A stretch of 64,000 nucleotides of DNA, from contig NZ_SKFH01000014.1 of NCBI RefSeq assembly GCF_004343705.1, forward strand, positions 1-64,000, written 5' to 3'. Source of the stretch: Flaviaesturariibacter aridisoli. Its GTDB lineage: Bacteria; Bacteroidota; Bacteroidia; Chitinophagales; Chitinophagaceae. Of the stretch, positions 22,727 to 32,963 are shown piece after piece. The notes under the pieces were generated by a model, which worked only from the letters and a program-made list of their open reading frames with translations, searched no databases and was not told where the DNA came from. Each line of letters opens with the position of its first letter. Position 1 is the stretch's first letter. The position numbers and the translations under genes were made by a program.

Positions 22727-25648
22727 ATGTACCGCCTGCTTTGCCTCTGCCTCTGGATCGGCGCCCTCTCCTGCGCCGATATCGTCAAAGTACAAAAGCC
22801 CGCGACGAGCGCCCTGCCCCAATTAAAGATCGTCAGCGACAGCAGCGGAAAGGCGCTCCGCATCAGCAAGCTGGCGGTGAACGTGCGGGTAACCGGCAAC
22901 GTGGCCACCACCACCTTCGACATCACCTTCTGCAACGATCAGGACCGCCAGCTCGAGGGCGAATTCGACTTCCCGCTGGCCAACGGCCAGGCGATCAGCC
23001 GCTATGCCCTGGAGGTAAACGGCAGCCTCCGCGAAGGCGTGGTGGTGGAAAAAGCCAAAGCCCGCGTGGCCTTTGAAAGTACCGTCCGCCGGAAGATCGA
23101 CCCGGGCCTGGTGGAAAAGACAAAAGGAAACCACTTCCGCACCCGCGTGTATCCCATCCCCGCCCGCGGCTACAAGCGCATCGTGATCGGGGTGGAACAG
23201 GTGCTGCAGGCCTCCGCCGAAGGATTTGCCTACGAGCTGCCCCTGGCCGCCGATACCCTTCTGGACGCGTTTGCCCTCAGCGCCTCGGTGGCCCGGCCTT
23301 CCGAACGGCCGCGGGTCGGCGAGCCCGCTCCCTACGGTTTCCACTTTGCCTCCGCCGATGGCGCGTGGAGCGGGTCGGTACAGAAAGGCCGGTACCAGCC
23401 TCTCGAAACCTTCGCCTTTACCCTTCCGCTCGAAAAAGACAGCACCCTGCTCTATACCGAGGCCCGCGGCGGCACCGATTATTTCTATGCCTGGCTGCCC
23501 GCCGTAGCGGGTGATACGGCAAGGGAAGCGCCCCGGTCGATCACCCTGCTCTGGGATGTGTCGGCATCGGCCGCCCAACGCGACCTCGCGAAGGAAAACG
23601 CGCTGCTCCGGGCGTACCTGTCGGCGCTGAACAACGTGACGGTCACCGTGGTGCCCTTTGCCATCCAGGCCGGCCCGCCGTCGGTGTTCCAGGTGCATGG
23701 CGGCGATGCGGCCGCGGTGCTGGATTACGTGCAACGGCAGACCGGATTCGACGGCGGTACCCAACTGGGCGCCCTCGACCTGCAGCAGTTTGCGGCCGAT
23801 GAGATCCTGCTGTTCTCCGACGGTATTTCCACGTTCGGGAAGGGCGAGATCGGCCTGTCGGCAACACCGGTCACCGTCGTCAGCACGGCGCCCGGTGCCG
23901 ACTATTCGTACCTCAAATACATCGCCCGGCAAACCGGCGGCCGCTTCGTGGACCTGTCGGTCCTGGACGCCCAGCCGGCCGCCGAAGGGCTGCTCCGCGC
24001 GCAGCGGCAATTTCTCCGGGCCGACTACCGCGCCGGCGCCGTCGATTCGCTGGTAACGCCCGTGCAAACGGGGCTGCCGGGTGGCTTTGCCGTAGCGGGT
24101 ATGCTCAAGGGCGACTCCGCGACGATCACGCTTCATTTCGGCTATGGGAAAACGAGCAGCGGCACGCGCACGCTCGTTGTCAGGAAAGGACAGGCGCCGA
24201 CGGCCGGCGTAGGCCGCATCTGGGCGAGCCTGCTGGTCGACGAGCTGGACCTTCAGTACCGTAAAAACAAAGAGGCGATCACGGCCCTCGGGAAGCGTTT
24301 TTCCATCGTCACCCAAAACACGTCGCTGCTCGTGCTCGACCGGGTGGAAGATTACGTGGCGCAGGAGATCGAGCCCCCCGCTGACCTGTTGGCGGAATAC
24401 CGCGCGCTGCTGAAAGAAAAGAGGACGTCTGCCAAAGAGGCAAGCCGCCAGGCAATGGCGGAGGCCGAAACCGCCATGCGCGAGCTGGTAGCATGGTGGC
24501 AGGCGCCGGTGCAAAAGAAGCCATCCGTGGATGCCGTTACCTTTTCGGCGCCGGTGGCTGTGGCGGATGATCGCAACGTAAGCAGCACATCGGATACCAC
24601 GGTCGTTACCACCGCCACGACGGATCTGAACGCTACGTACCCATACAGCCCTTCGCCTGAAGGACTGGCGGTGACGACAACCGACGTTGCCCTCGAGAAG
24701 TCGGAAGAACCGTCCGCACCGGCAGCGGCCCCGCCGGCCATCGAGGTGCAGGAATGGAAAGCCGACGCGCCCTACCTGGCCGAGCTCGAAGCGGCGCCTC
24801 CCGCCGGCCGCTACCGCAAATATTTGTCGCTGAAAGCGACGTATGCCACGCAGCCTTCCTTTTACATCGACGCCGCCCGTTTCTTCTATGCGAAGAACGA
24901 CGTGCCCACGGCCATCCGGGTGCTGTCGAACGTAGCGGAGCTGAAGCTCGAAAACCCGGAGCTGCTGCGCAATATGGCCGAGCAGCTGCAGGAATTCGGG
25001 CAGACCGCCCTGGCGCTGGAAACCTTCCGGCAGATCCTGGAGCTCCGGGAAGAGGAGCCGCAGGCCTACCGGGATCTCGCACTCGCCTGCAACGAAGCAG
25101 GGAATTACAGCGAGGCGGTGCAGCTGCTTTATAAAGTGGCCACCGGCGCCTGGGACGCGCGCTTCGGGGGCATGCGCGAGGTGGCCCTCTGCGAGCTGAA
25201 CGCCATCCTCAGCGCCCACCGCCCGCAGGTGGACCTTTCGGGCATCGACGAACAGTTCGTCCGCGACCTGCCCATCGACGTGCGCATCGTTATCGGTTGG
25301 AGCGCCGACAATTCCGACGTTGACCTCTGGGTGACCGACCCGCGGAACGAAAAATGTTTTTACGAAAACACGCATACGGCGCTGGGCGGAAGGATCTCCG
25401 AGGATGCCACGCAGGGCTACGGGCCGGAGCAGTTCCTGCTGAAAAAGGCCGCCAACGGCGACTACGCCATTGATGCGAACCTGTACGGCGACCGCCGCGA
25501 GACGCTGGGCGGCCCCATCACCATCAAAGCGGAACTGTTTACCGACTACGGAAGGCCCACCCAGCAGCGGAAGGTCATCTCCTTCCGGCTCACCGATAAA
25601 AAGGAGGTCGTGCGGATCGGCAAGCTCGTATTTGGGCGGGGCGGGTAG
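22727..25648 (+). CDS. VIT and VWA domain protein with TPR and DUF2135
   Basis: This 973-residue exported protein starts MYRLLCLCLWIGALSC, a signal peptide that may also carry a lipobox-like cysteine. A VIT domain (about 30-165) is followed by a VWA domain (about 265-430) with the metal site DVSAS. A Thr/Ser-rich segment (about 610-690) leads to TPR-like helices (about 710-830; LENPELLRNMAEQL, LREEEPQAYRDLALACNEAG). The last 120 residues (PIDVRIVIGWSADNSDVDLWVTDP onward, about 855-973) are a DUF2135-type domain. VIT/VWA proteins mediate protein contacts; no enzyme activity is expected. The start at 22727 is downstream of spurious in-frame codons. Confidence 0.87.
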   Translation: MYRLLCLCLWIGALSCADIVKVQKPATSALPQLKIVSDSSGKALRISKLAVNVRVTGNVATTTFDITFCNDQDRQLEGEFDFPLANGQAISRYALEVNGSLREGVVVEKAKARVAFESTVRRKIDPGLVEKTKGNHFRTRVYPIPARGYKRIVIGVEQVLQASAEGFAYELPLAADTLLDAFALSASVARPSERPRVGEPAPYGFHFASADGAWSGSVQKGRYQPLETFAFTLPLEKDSTLLYTEARGGTDYFYAWLPAVAGDTAREAPRSITLLWDVSASAAQRDLAKENALLRAYLSALNNVTVTVVPFAIQAGPPSVFQVHGGDAAAVLDYVQRQTGFDGGTQLGALDLQQFAADEILLFSDGISTFGKGEIGLSATPVTVVSTAPGADYSYLKYIARQTGGRFVDLSVLDAQPAAEGLLRAQRQFLRADYRAGAVDSLVTPVQTGLPGGFAVAGMLKGDSATITLHFGYGKTSSGTRTLVVRKGQAPTAGVGRIWASLLVDELDLQYRKNKEAITALGKRFSIVTQNTSLLVLDRVEDYVAQEIEPPADLLAEYRALLKEKRTSAKEASRQAMAEAETAMRELVAWWQAPVQKKPSVDAVTFSAPVAVADDRNVSSTSDTTVVTTATTDLNATYPYSPSPEGLAVTTTDVALEKSEEPSAPAAAPPAIEVQEWKADAPYLAELEAAPPAGRYRKYLSLKATYATQPSFYIDAARFFYAKNDVPTAIRVLSNVAELKLENPELLRNMAEQLQEFGQTALALETFRQILELREEEPQAYRDLALACNEAGNYSEAVQLLYKVATGAWDARFGGMREVALCELNAILSAHRPQVDLSGIDEQFVRDLPIDVRIVIGWSADNSDVDLWVTDPRNEKCFYENTHTALGGRISEDATQGYGPEQFLLKKAANGDYAIDANLYGDRRETLGGPITIKAELFTDYGRPTQQRKVISFRLTDKKEVVRIGKLVFGRGG

Positions 25649-25707
25649 GCCCGTGGTCCGCGCTTGCTGCTTCTTTCCTTTCTTTGCCCCTCAAAACCTG
25701 TCCGATC

Positions 25708-28056
25708 ATGTGGGAATCCCTGGGAAAGAGCATTCTGCGTTACCGTATCTTCTTCCTCCTGCTGCTGCTCGCCGGCACCGCGTATATGGGCTGGCAGGCC
25801 AGTAAGGTGCGGATCTCCTACGAGTTTACGGCCGCCATTCCCACCGACAACCCGAAGTACCTCGCCTACCAGCAGTTTCGGAAGCAGTTTGGCGAAGACG
25901 GCAACCTGCTCGTAATCGGGGTGCAGAGCGAGCGCTTCTTTCAGAAAGATTTCTTCGACGACTACCGCCGCCTGCAGGCCGACGTAAAAAAGGTAGCCGG
26001 CGTGGAAGGGGTGCTGGGCGTGCCTTCGGCCGTGGCGCTGGTGAAGAACGACTCGCTGCAGCGCCTCCAGGCGCAGCCCCTCTTCCCCGACAGCCTCCGC
26101 ACGCAGGCCGGCCTCGACTCCGCCGCCGCCCGCTTTGGCACGCTGCCTTTCTACCGCGGCCTGCTTTATAACGCTGCCACGCATGCCTACCTCACCGGCG
26201 TCACCATCAACGGGCCGCTGCTGCTCACGCCCAAGCGCGCAGAGACCATCGGCGCCATCGCGCAGCTCGCCAACGACTTTGCCGCCCGCCACAAAACCGA
26301 GGTGCACCTGAGCGGCCTGCCCCTCATCCGCACCCAGGTGGCGCTCAAGATCCAGAAGGAGATGCGCTGGTTCACCATCGGCTCCTTTGCCCTGTCGGCC
26401 CTCATCCTGCTGCTGTTCTTCCGCTCGCTGTCGGCCACGGCGCTCTCGCTGGCCGTGGTGGCCATCGGCGTGGTGTGGAGCTTCGGCACCCTGCAGCTCC
26501 TGGGCTACAAGATCACGCTGCTGACGGCGCTCATCCCGCCGCTGGTGGTGGTCATCGGCATCCCCAACTGCATTTACTTCCTGAATAAATACCATACGGC
26601 CTGGCGCCAGTATGCCGACAAGAATACGGCGCTGGTGCAGATGATCGCCAAGATGGGCGTGGTCACGCTGTTCTGCAACATCGCCGCCGCCATCGGCTTC
26701 GCCGTGTTCGCCCTCACCAGGAGCGCCGTGCTCCGCGAGTTCGGCGCCGTGGCCGGCATTTCCATCGGCCTCCTCTTCGTGATCTCCCTGCTGCTCATCC
26801 CGCCGGTGCTGGCCTTCAGCGGCGCGCCGAAAGAGCGGCACCTCCGCTACCTCGATAACCAATTCCTCCAGACCTGGCTCGAGCGCCTCGAGCGCTGGGC
26901 GCTGCATCACCGTAGAGGCATTTACATCGCTACACTGGTGCTGCTGGCCGCCGCCGTGCTGGGCACGCTGCGCCTCCGGAGCGTGGGCTACATCGTGGAC
27001 GACCTGCCGAAGACCGACAGGATCTACGCTGACCTGAAATGGTTCGAGCGCGAGTTTCACGGCGTGATGCCCCTGGAGATCGTGGTGGATGCGAAGCGCC
27101 GCAAGGGCCTCCAGCGCGACATCCCGGGCAACCTGCAGCGCATCGACTCGCTGGTGCAGTTCCTCAAGGCGAAGCCTTACGTGGGCCGCACGCTCACGCT
27201 GTCGGAAATTTCCAAGTTCCTGCGGCAGGCCTTCTACGAGGGCGACAGCGCCATGTATGCGCTTCCTTCCGACTTCGAGCTGCCGGCGCTCAAGGATTAT
27301 ATGGCCGTGCGCAAAGACAGCACCGGCGGCGGCCCCACGGCCGTGGAGAAGCTGCTACGCACCCTGGTGGATTCCAACTGGCAGAAGGCCCGCGTGTCGG
27401 CGGCGATGATGGATGTGGGCTCGGCCCGCCTCCCCGGCATCCTCGACTCGGTGCAGGCCCGCGCCAACCAGTTGTTTGACACTTCGAAATACAACGTGCA
27501 GATCACGGGCGGCTCGGTGACCTTCCTGGAAGGCAGCCGCTTTATCATCAACGGGCTGCGTGAAAGCATCTTCTGGGCCTTCCTGCTCATTGCCCTTTGC
27601 ATGCTGTACCTGTTCCGCTCCTTCCGCATCCTGCTTTGCTCGCTGCTGCCCAACCTGATCCCGCTGGTGATCACGGCGGGGGTGATGGGCTGGGCCGGCG
27701 TTCCGCTCAAACCCTCTACGGTGCTCGTGTTCAGCGTCACGCTGGGCATCGCCATCGACATCACGATCCGCTTCCTCGTCAACTACAAGCAGGGCGCGAA
27801 GGCGCTGTCGGTGGAGGAGAACGTGGTGGAAACGATCCATTCCACGGGCCTGAGCATCCTCTATACGTCGGGGGTGCTGATCGCCGGTTTCGTGATCTTT
27901 TGCTTCAGCGGATTCGGCGGCACGCAGTCGCTGGGATGGCTTACCTCGCTGACCCTGGTGGTGGCGACGGTGGCTAACCTCACTTTATTGCCGGCGCTAT
28001 TGCTGGACCTGACGGGCAAAAAGGGGCGCTCAACGGTAAAAACACCTAGCCTATAA
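25708..28056 (+). CDS. MMPL/RND-family membrane transporter
   Basis: This 782-residue protein has the two-fold layout of the RND superfamily (hydrophobe/MMPL branch). TM1 is near residues 12-28, a periplasmic loop follows to about 220, five more TM segments occupy about 225-380, and the second half repeats this from about residue 415. The second TM cluster contains SVTLGIAIDITIRFLVNY, a charged motif typical of the proton path. It may export lipids or hydrophobic compounds, but the substrate cannot be read from the sequence. It follows the VIT/VWA gene by 59 bp on the same strand, so the two could be co-transcribed, although a TTTCTTTG box at 25679 offers its own promoter. Confidence 0.88.
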   Translation: MWESLGKSILRYRIFFLLLLLAGTAYMGWQASKVRISYEFTAAIPTDNPKYLAYQQFRKQFGEDGNLLVIGVQSERFFQKDFFDDYRRLQADVKKVAGVEGVLGVPSAVALVKNDSLQRLQAQPLFPDSLRTQAGLDSAAARFGTLPFYRGLLYNAATHAYLTGVTINGPLLLTPKRAETIGAIAQLANDFAARHKTEVHLSGLPLIRTQVALKIQKEMRWFTIGSFALSALILLLFFRSLSATALSLAVVAIGVVWSFGTLQLLGYKITLLTALIPPLVVVIGIPNCIYFLNKYHTAWRQYADKNTALVQMIAKMGVVTLFCNIAAAIGFAVFALTRSAVLREFGAVAGISIGLLFVISLLLIPPVLAFSGAPKERHLRYLDNQFLQTWLERLERWALHHRRGIYIATLVLLAAAVLGTLRLRSVGYIVDDLPKTDRIYADLKWFEREFHGVMPLEIVVDAKRRKGLQRDIPGNLQRIDSLVQFLKAKPYVGRTLTLSEISKFLRQAFYEGDSAMYALPSDFELPALKDYMAVRKDSTGGGPTAVEKLLRTLVDSNWQKARVSAAMMDVGSARLPGILDSVQARANQLFDTSKYNVQITGGSVTFLEGSRFIINGLRESIFWAFLLIALCMLYLFRSFRILLCSLLPNLIPLVITAGVMGWAGVPLKPSTVLVFSVTLGIAIDITIRFLVNYKQGAKALSVEENVVETIHSTGLSILYTSGVLIAGFVIFCFSGFGGTQSLGWLTSLTLVVATVANLTLLPALLLDLTGKKGRSTVKTPSL

Positions 28057-28067
28057 AAAAAATAGAC

Positions 28068-28259
28068 TTGTTGTAACAAATTTTTAACTGAGAGGTTAAA
28101 TTCGTGCAACTTTCGGGAGACATCGATTGTCTACCCCGATACCGCCGCGATAGATTCGGACTGACCAAAACACAAAACTGCTTGGACTAACCCTCATCAC
28201 CCGCACTCGATGCGGAAGCGCGCCGGCAAGGACTGCTTTAACTGTTTTTATAAATACGT
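28068..28259 (+). promoter_or_regulatory. Leader and probable promoter of the SusC operon
   Basis: TTGTTG at about 28068 and TAAATTCG at about 28095 are possible -33 and -7 elements, though their spacing is slightly long. The remaining untranslated leader of about 150 bases has no clear riboswitch fold by eye. A CGATG/CATCG-type complementarity is too short to call. Confidence 0.35.
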
Positions 28260-31200
28260 ATGCACATGAGAAAAAATCTACTCCTCGGAGTGGGGATGCA
28301 GCTATTTAGCTTGTCCCTGCTTGCTCAGGACCGGACCGTCACAGGCCGCGTCACTGACGAAAACGGGGCGCCGATCCCCAGCGTGTCTGTCCAGATCAAG
28401 GGCACGAACCGCGGCACGGTGACCGATGCGAATGGTAATTACACCATCACGGTTCCCAACGGCGTCAAGTCGCTGACCTTTTCCTCCGCCGAGTACCAGG
28501 CTATCGACCGTTCGATCGGCGGCAGCACCGTCAACATCTCCCTCCGCAATGCCGACCGCAGCATGGAGGAAGTAGTGGTGGTGGGCTACCAGGTTCGCCG
28601 CAAGAAAGAAGAAGGCGGCGCCGTATCCACCGTGAACGGCAAGGCCATCCAGAACCTGCCCAACGTTTCGGTTGACCGCGCCCTCCAGGGCCGCGCCGCC
28701 GGCGTACTGGTGCAGGCCAACAGCGGTATCCCCGGCGGCGGCATCAACGTGCGCGTCCGCGGTACCGGTACCTTCGGTTCCAACGCCGCTAACCAGCCCC
28801 TTTACGTAGTGGACGGCGTGCAGATGAACATCGGCGGCAACGCTTCCTTCACGGAAGCCAACGCCCTCGCGTTTCTCAACCCCAACGACATCGAGTCGAT
28901 CGACGTACTGAAGGACGCCGCCTCGGCTTCCATCTACGGTTCGCAGGCCGCCAACGGTGTGGTGATCATCACCACCAAGAAAGGCCGCGCCGGCAAAACC
29001 CGCTTCAGCCTCAACGCCTACACCGGCGTTTCGGAGCGCATGAAGAAGCTCGACAACCTCAGCACCGCCGAATACATCCAGGCGCGCGCCGAGGCCGACT
29101 TCAACCGCTACGGCCCCCAGACCCCCGGCTACACGTTCCTCGATTCGCGCCAGTGGGCGCTCGGTGAGCTGAGCAACGCCACGGGCCTGAGCTACAACAC
29201 CATCTTCGCCCGTGCCTACAACGACAAGCAGATCGACTCCATCATCAGCACCCTGCCCAACGTAGACTGGCAGGATGAGACGATGCGCCGCGGTTCGATC
29301 CAGAACTACGACCTGTCGATGTCGGGTGGTAACGACAAGACCACCTTCTACCTCGGTGGCGGTTACACCTACCAGAGCACGATCTTCAACAAAGTTGACT
29401 TCAAGCGTTATACCCTCAGCACCAACCTCACGCACAAGGCTACCGACCGCCTGACCCTTGGCCTGAAGATGAACCTGAGCACCTTCGAGCAGCAGACTCC
29501 TTTTGCTACCAACGGCTCGTTCCTGGGCAACCCGGCCTTCTCGGCCGCCACGATCCTGAACGTGAACCGCGTGTACAACGCCGACGGTACCTACTTCGGC
29601 CTGCTGGGCAACAACCAGTCGCTGGCCGGCGCGCTGAACCAGAACATCGTAGCCGTTAACGACTACAACAGCGGCCTGCAGCGTACCAACCAGTTCGTAG
29701 GTTCGCTCAACCTCGATTACAAACTCCTCAGCTGGCTCAGCTACCGTGCCTTCGTAAGCCTTGACTACCGCCTGGTACAGGGACAGCAATACCGCGACCC
29801 CCGCACCAACGACGGCTTTGCCGTAAAAGGCCGCGGTACCGTGGAAAGCAACTGGGGCACGAACCTCCTGACGACGCACACCCTGAACTTCGACAAGTCG
29901 TTCGGCTCCTTCAAGACCGACGGTTTCGTTGGCTATGAAGCCCGCCGCGACTTCTCCGAAAGCATCAACGGTGAGAACATCGGCTTCCCCACGCCCGACT
30001 TCGTTACCCCGGCATCCGGTGTGACCCCCACCTTCGTGGGTGGCGCCTGGAGCGGTTACAAGCGCGCTTCGGTACTGGGCCGCGTAAACCTGGGCTACAG
30101 CCAGCGCTACCTGCTGTCGGTAATCGCACGCCGCGACGGTTCTTCCAAGTTCGGCCGCGAAAACCGCTTCGGTGTATTCCCCGGCATCATCGCTACCTGG
30201 GTGGTGGACCGCGAGAAATTCATGAAGCGTGCTGACTTTATCTCGTCGCTCCGCCTGCGTGCCTCCTGGGGCCGCACCGGTAACGACCTGCCGCTGGGCA
30301 ACTTTACCTGGCGCGGTCTGTACGGCAGCGGTTCGCAGTACAACGGCAATGCCGGTATCACGTACAACTCGATCGAATCCCCCGACGTAAGCTGGGAGAT
30401 CAACGAAACCGCCAACTTCGGTCTGGACTTCGGTTTCTTCCGCAACCGCATCACGGGTTCGGTGGAGTATTTCAACCGCAAATCGAAGCAGGCCCTGCTG
30501 ACCAACCCGCTTAGCTACCTGACCGGCGTTGGCGGCTTCCCCAGCAACGTGGGTGAGATCACCATCAACGGTACGGAACTGACCCTGAACGGCGAAGTGC
30601 TGCGTCCGCGCACGGCCGATGGGCTCCGCCTCAACCTCGGTGTGACCTTCGCGTACAACTACAACAAGGTGAGCAAGATCTACGGTGGCTATGAAGTGCT
30701 GCCCGGCGATCCCTCCGTACGTGTAGGCCGCTCCATCAACAGCATCTTCACGCAGGTATACCAGGGTGTGAACCCCGCTACCGGCCGCCCGATGTTCCTC
30801 GACACCTTTGGCCACATCACCTACTCGCCCCAGGCCCGCGACCGCCGCTACATCGGCGACGCCGAGCCCGACTACTGGGGTGGTGTAACGGCTTCGTTAT
30901 CGTTCAAAGGCTTCAGCATCGACGCCCTCCTCGGCTACGAGTTCGGTCGTCTCGCTACGGATGGCCAGATCAACTTCATGATCGAGAACGCCGCCCGCAC
31001 GATCAACGCCTGGCAGTATTCCTACGACAACCGCTGGCAGAAGCCCGGTGACATCACTTCGTTCCCGCGCATCTTCGAAGCCGGTACCGAGCCCGGTGGT
31101 GTGAACGCCGCCAGCGCCTCCAGCCGCCTGTGGCGCAAGGCCGACTACCTCCGCCTCCGCGACCTGCGTATTTCCTACGACTTCTCCGCCAACGTGCTGC

Positions 31201-31358
31201 GCCGCCTGCACCTGTCGGGTGCCAAGGTGTACGTGCAGGGCCAGAACCTCTGGACCTCCAGCGACTGGTGGGGTTACGACCCCGAGTTTGTGGGTACGTC
31301 GACCGGTATCATTCCTCAAACCAAGAACTACAACATCGGTATCCAACTTGGATTCTAA
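28260..31358 (+). CDS. SusC/RagA-family TonB-linked outer-membrane transporter
   Basis: This 1032-residue TonB-dependent importer moves bulky nutrients across the outer membrane together with the SusD-like lipoprotein encoded next. After the signal peptide (cut near SLLAQ), a carboxypeptidase-regulatory-like domain (about 24-100) includes TVTGRVTDENGAPIPSVSV. The SusC signature MEEVVVVGYQ is near residue 103, the plug domain follows (LQGRAAGVLVQANSG to VVIITTKKG), and the rest is a 22-stranded barrel ending QTKNYNIGIQLGF. An alternative start is at 28266 (MRKNLL). The substrate is unknown; no glycosidase lies nearby. Confidence 0.95.
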   Translation: MHMRKNLLLGVGMQLFSLSLLAQDRTVTGRVTDENGAPIPSVSVQIKGTNRGTVTDANGNYTITVPNGVKSLTFSSAEYQAIDRSIGGSTVNISLRNADRSMEEVVVVGYQVRRKKEEGGAVSTVNGKAIQNLPNVSVDRALQGRAAGVLVQANSGIPGGGINVRVRGTGTFGSNAANQPLYVVDGVQMNIGGNASFTEANALAFLNPNDIESIDVLKDAASASIYGSQAANGVVIITTKKGRAGKTRFSLNAYTGVSERMKKLDNLSTAEYIQARAEADFNRYGPQTPGYTFLDSRQWALGELSNATGLSYNTIFARAYNDKQIDSIISTLPNVDWQDETMRRGSIQNYDLSMSGGNDKTTFYLGGGYTYQSTIFNKVDFKRYTLSTNLTHKATDRLTLGLKMNLSTFEQQTPFATNGSFLGNPAFSAATILNVNRVYNADGTYFGLLGNNQSLAGALNQNIVAVNDYNSGLQRTNQFVGSLNLDYKLLSWLSYRAFVSLDYRLVQGQQYRDPRTNDGFAVKGRGTVESNWGTNLLTTHTLNFDKSFGSFKTDGFVGYEARRDFSESINGENIGFPTPDFVTPASGVTPTFVGGAWSGYKRASVLGRVNLGYSQRYLLSVIARRDGSSKFGRENRFGVFPGIIATWVVDREKFMKRADFISSLRLRASWGRTGNDLPLGNFTWRGLYGSGSQYNGNAGITYNSIESPDVSWEINETANFGLDFGFFRNRITGSVEYFNRKSKQALLTNPLSYLTGVGGFPSNVGEITINGTELTLNGEVLRPRTADGLRLNLGVTFAYNYNKVSKIYGGYEVLPGDPSVRVGRSINSIFTQVYQGVNPATGRPMFLDTFGHITYSPQARDRRYIGDAEPDYWGGVTASLSFKGFSIDALLGYEFGRLATDGQINFMIENAARTINAWQYSYDNRWQKPGDITSFPRIFEAGTEPGGVNAASASSRLWRKADYLRLRDLRISYDFSANVLRRLHLSGAKVYVQGQNLWTSSDWWGYDPEFVGTSTGIIPQTKNYNIGIQLGF

Positions 31359-31379
31359 CTGTTTAATCGAACGAACAAC

Positions 31380-32945
31380 ATGAAAAAGATTCTATATAAT
31401 ATCACCTGTGGCGCCCTGCTGCTGGCCTCTATGACGGGCTGTAAAAAGCAGCTGGAGCTGGATCCGAAACAGTCGGTGGACGTATCGGTGGCCCTCACTT
31501 CCCGCGAAGGCATCAATGCCGCCATCACCGGCGTGTACGCGTCCCTGAAATCGACCACCAACTACGGCCGCGACCTGCTCGCCGTTTCCGAGGCCCTCGC
31601 CGACAACGCGTTCGCCACCCAGAAATCGGGCCGCCTGCTGGCTGAAAACCAGAACGGCACCGGCTCGCACTTCGTGCTCTGGCAGAACAACTACTACGCC
31701 ATCGCGCAGATCAACCAGGTGCTCGCCGCCATCCCCAGCCTGAACGTGTCGCCCGCCGTTACTACCGCGGAGCGCAACAACTGGGAAGGCCAGCTTTTCT
31801 TCCTGCGCGCCCTGATGTACCACGACCTCGCCCGCGTTTACGGCTATGAGCCCGGTATGGGTGTTCAGGGCCAGGACCGCGGTTCCGTACCCGTGATGCT
31901 CGCAACCCCCGGCACGATCCCCCAGGCACAGGCTACGACGCCCGCGCGCGCCACGGCCGACTCGGTGTACCGCCGGATCTATGCCGACCTGGACTCCGCC
32001 AACCGCCGCCTCACTACCAGCAACGCCGGTCTGCCCTTCGTGGCTACCAAGGTTGCTGCCCAGGCCCTCTTCGCCCGCGTGGCCCTCTACCGCCGCGACT
32101 GGGTGAACGCCGCCCGCTGGAGCGACTCCGTGCTCAACGTGCCCGCCAACGTTGCCCGCCTCGCCACTACTTCGAGCTACGTTTCGAGCTGGACCTCGCA
32201 AACGAACCCCGAATCGCTGTTTGAAATCCGCTTCGCCAACCAGTCCGAGAACATCGGTGTGAACACGTCGCTGCAAACGTCGTATACCACGCTCGGTGAG
32301 CGCGGCAAGCCGTCGCTGACGGTAGGCTTCGGCGACCTCGTACCCGCAACCCCGATGCTGCAGGCCCTCGGCTTTACCGGCATCGCGGCCAACGGCGCCG
32401 GTGGCACCTTCACCGGTCGTTCGGACGATGTCCGCAACCTGCTGTTCGAGTCGGGTACTACCGGCCGTGGCACGGCGCGTATCGAGTGCACCAAGTTCAT
32501 CGGCAAGAACGGCGTCGCCAACCTCGACAACGTTCCGGTGATCCGCATCCCCGAAGTATACCTGATCCGCTCGGAAGCCCGCCTCAACAACGGCGACGTA
32601 GCCGGCGCCCTGGCCGACCTGCAGAAAGTGAAGCAGGCCCGCTATGCCAACTACGCTACCACGCAGCAAAGCTTCGACAACGGCCTGTCGGCCAACACCG
32701 GTCTGCCGATCGTTGCGCCCACGGCTCCCGCCGCTACCACGCTGTACGGTGAGATCCTGAAGCAGCGTCGCCTCGAGTTCGCCTTCGAAGGCCACCGCTG
32801 GTTCGACTTCAAGCGCCTCGGTCTGACGATGCCCAAGTCTACGGCTACGCTGTACACCGGCTACACGGACTTCAAAGTGCTGGCACCCATCCCCGTTCGC
32901 GAAACGGATGTGAACCCCAACATGGTTCAAAACTTCGGTTACTAA
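31380..32945 (+). CDS. SusD/RagB-family outer-membrane lipoprotein
   Basis: This 521-residue surface lipoprotein caps the SusC channel and binds the substrate. The lipobox is SMTGC near residue 21, followed by LELDPKQSVDVS. Helical SusD features are GINAAITGVYASL, NNYYAIAQINQVLA and NWEGQLFFLRALMYHDLARVYG, and the C-terminal domain has LKQRRLEFAFEGHRWFDFKRLG. It begins 21 bp after the susC stop and forms the core pair of the operon. The protein shows no substrate-specific domain that would name the ligand. Confidence 0.95.
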   Translation: MKKILYNITCGALLLASMTGCKKQLELDPKQSVDVSVALTSREGINAAITGVYASLKSTTNYGRDLLAVSEALADNAFATQKSGRLLAENQNGTGSHFVLWQNNYYAIAQINQVLAAIPSLNVSPAVTTAERNNWEGQLFFLRALMYHDLARVYGYEPGMGVQGQDRGSVPVMLATPGTIPQAQATTPARATADSVYRRIYADLDSANRRLTTSNAGLPFVATKVAAQALFARVALYRRDWVNAARWSDSVLNVPANVARLATTSSYVSSWTSQTNPESLFEIRFANQSENIGVNTSLQTSYTTLGERGKPSLTVGFGDLVPATPMLQALGFTGIAANGAGGTFTGRSDDVRNLLFESGTTGRGTARIECTKFIGKNGVANLDNVPVIRIPEVYLIRSEARLNNGDVAGALADLQKVKQARYANYATTQQSFDNGLSANTGLPIVAPTAPAATTLYGEILKQRRLEFAFEGHRWFDFKRLGLTMPKSTATLYTGYTDFKVLAPIPVRETDVNPNMVQNFGY

Positions 32946-32963
32946 TTTCTAAAGCGATTTCAG

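Noticed and set aside
22823-25375. 850-residue minus-strand ORF
   Set aside because: Antisense to the VIT/VWA gene; a G+C-rich shadow without domains.
26187-27840. Minus-strand ORFs within the transporter gene
   Set aside because: Shadows of the MMPL-type gene.
28302-30815. 837-residue minus-strand ORF
   Set aside because: Antisense to susC; rich in Val, Gly and Ala as expected of a shadow frame.
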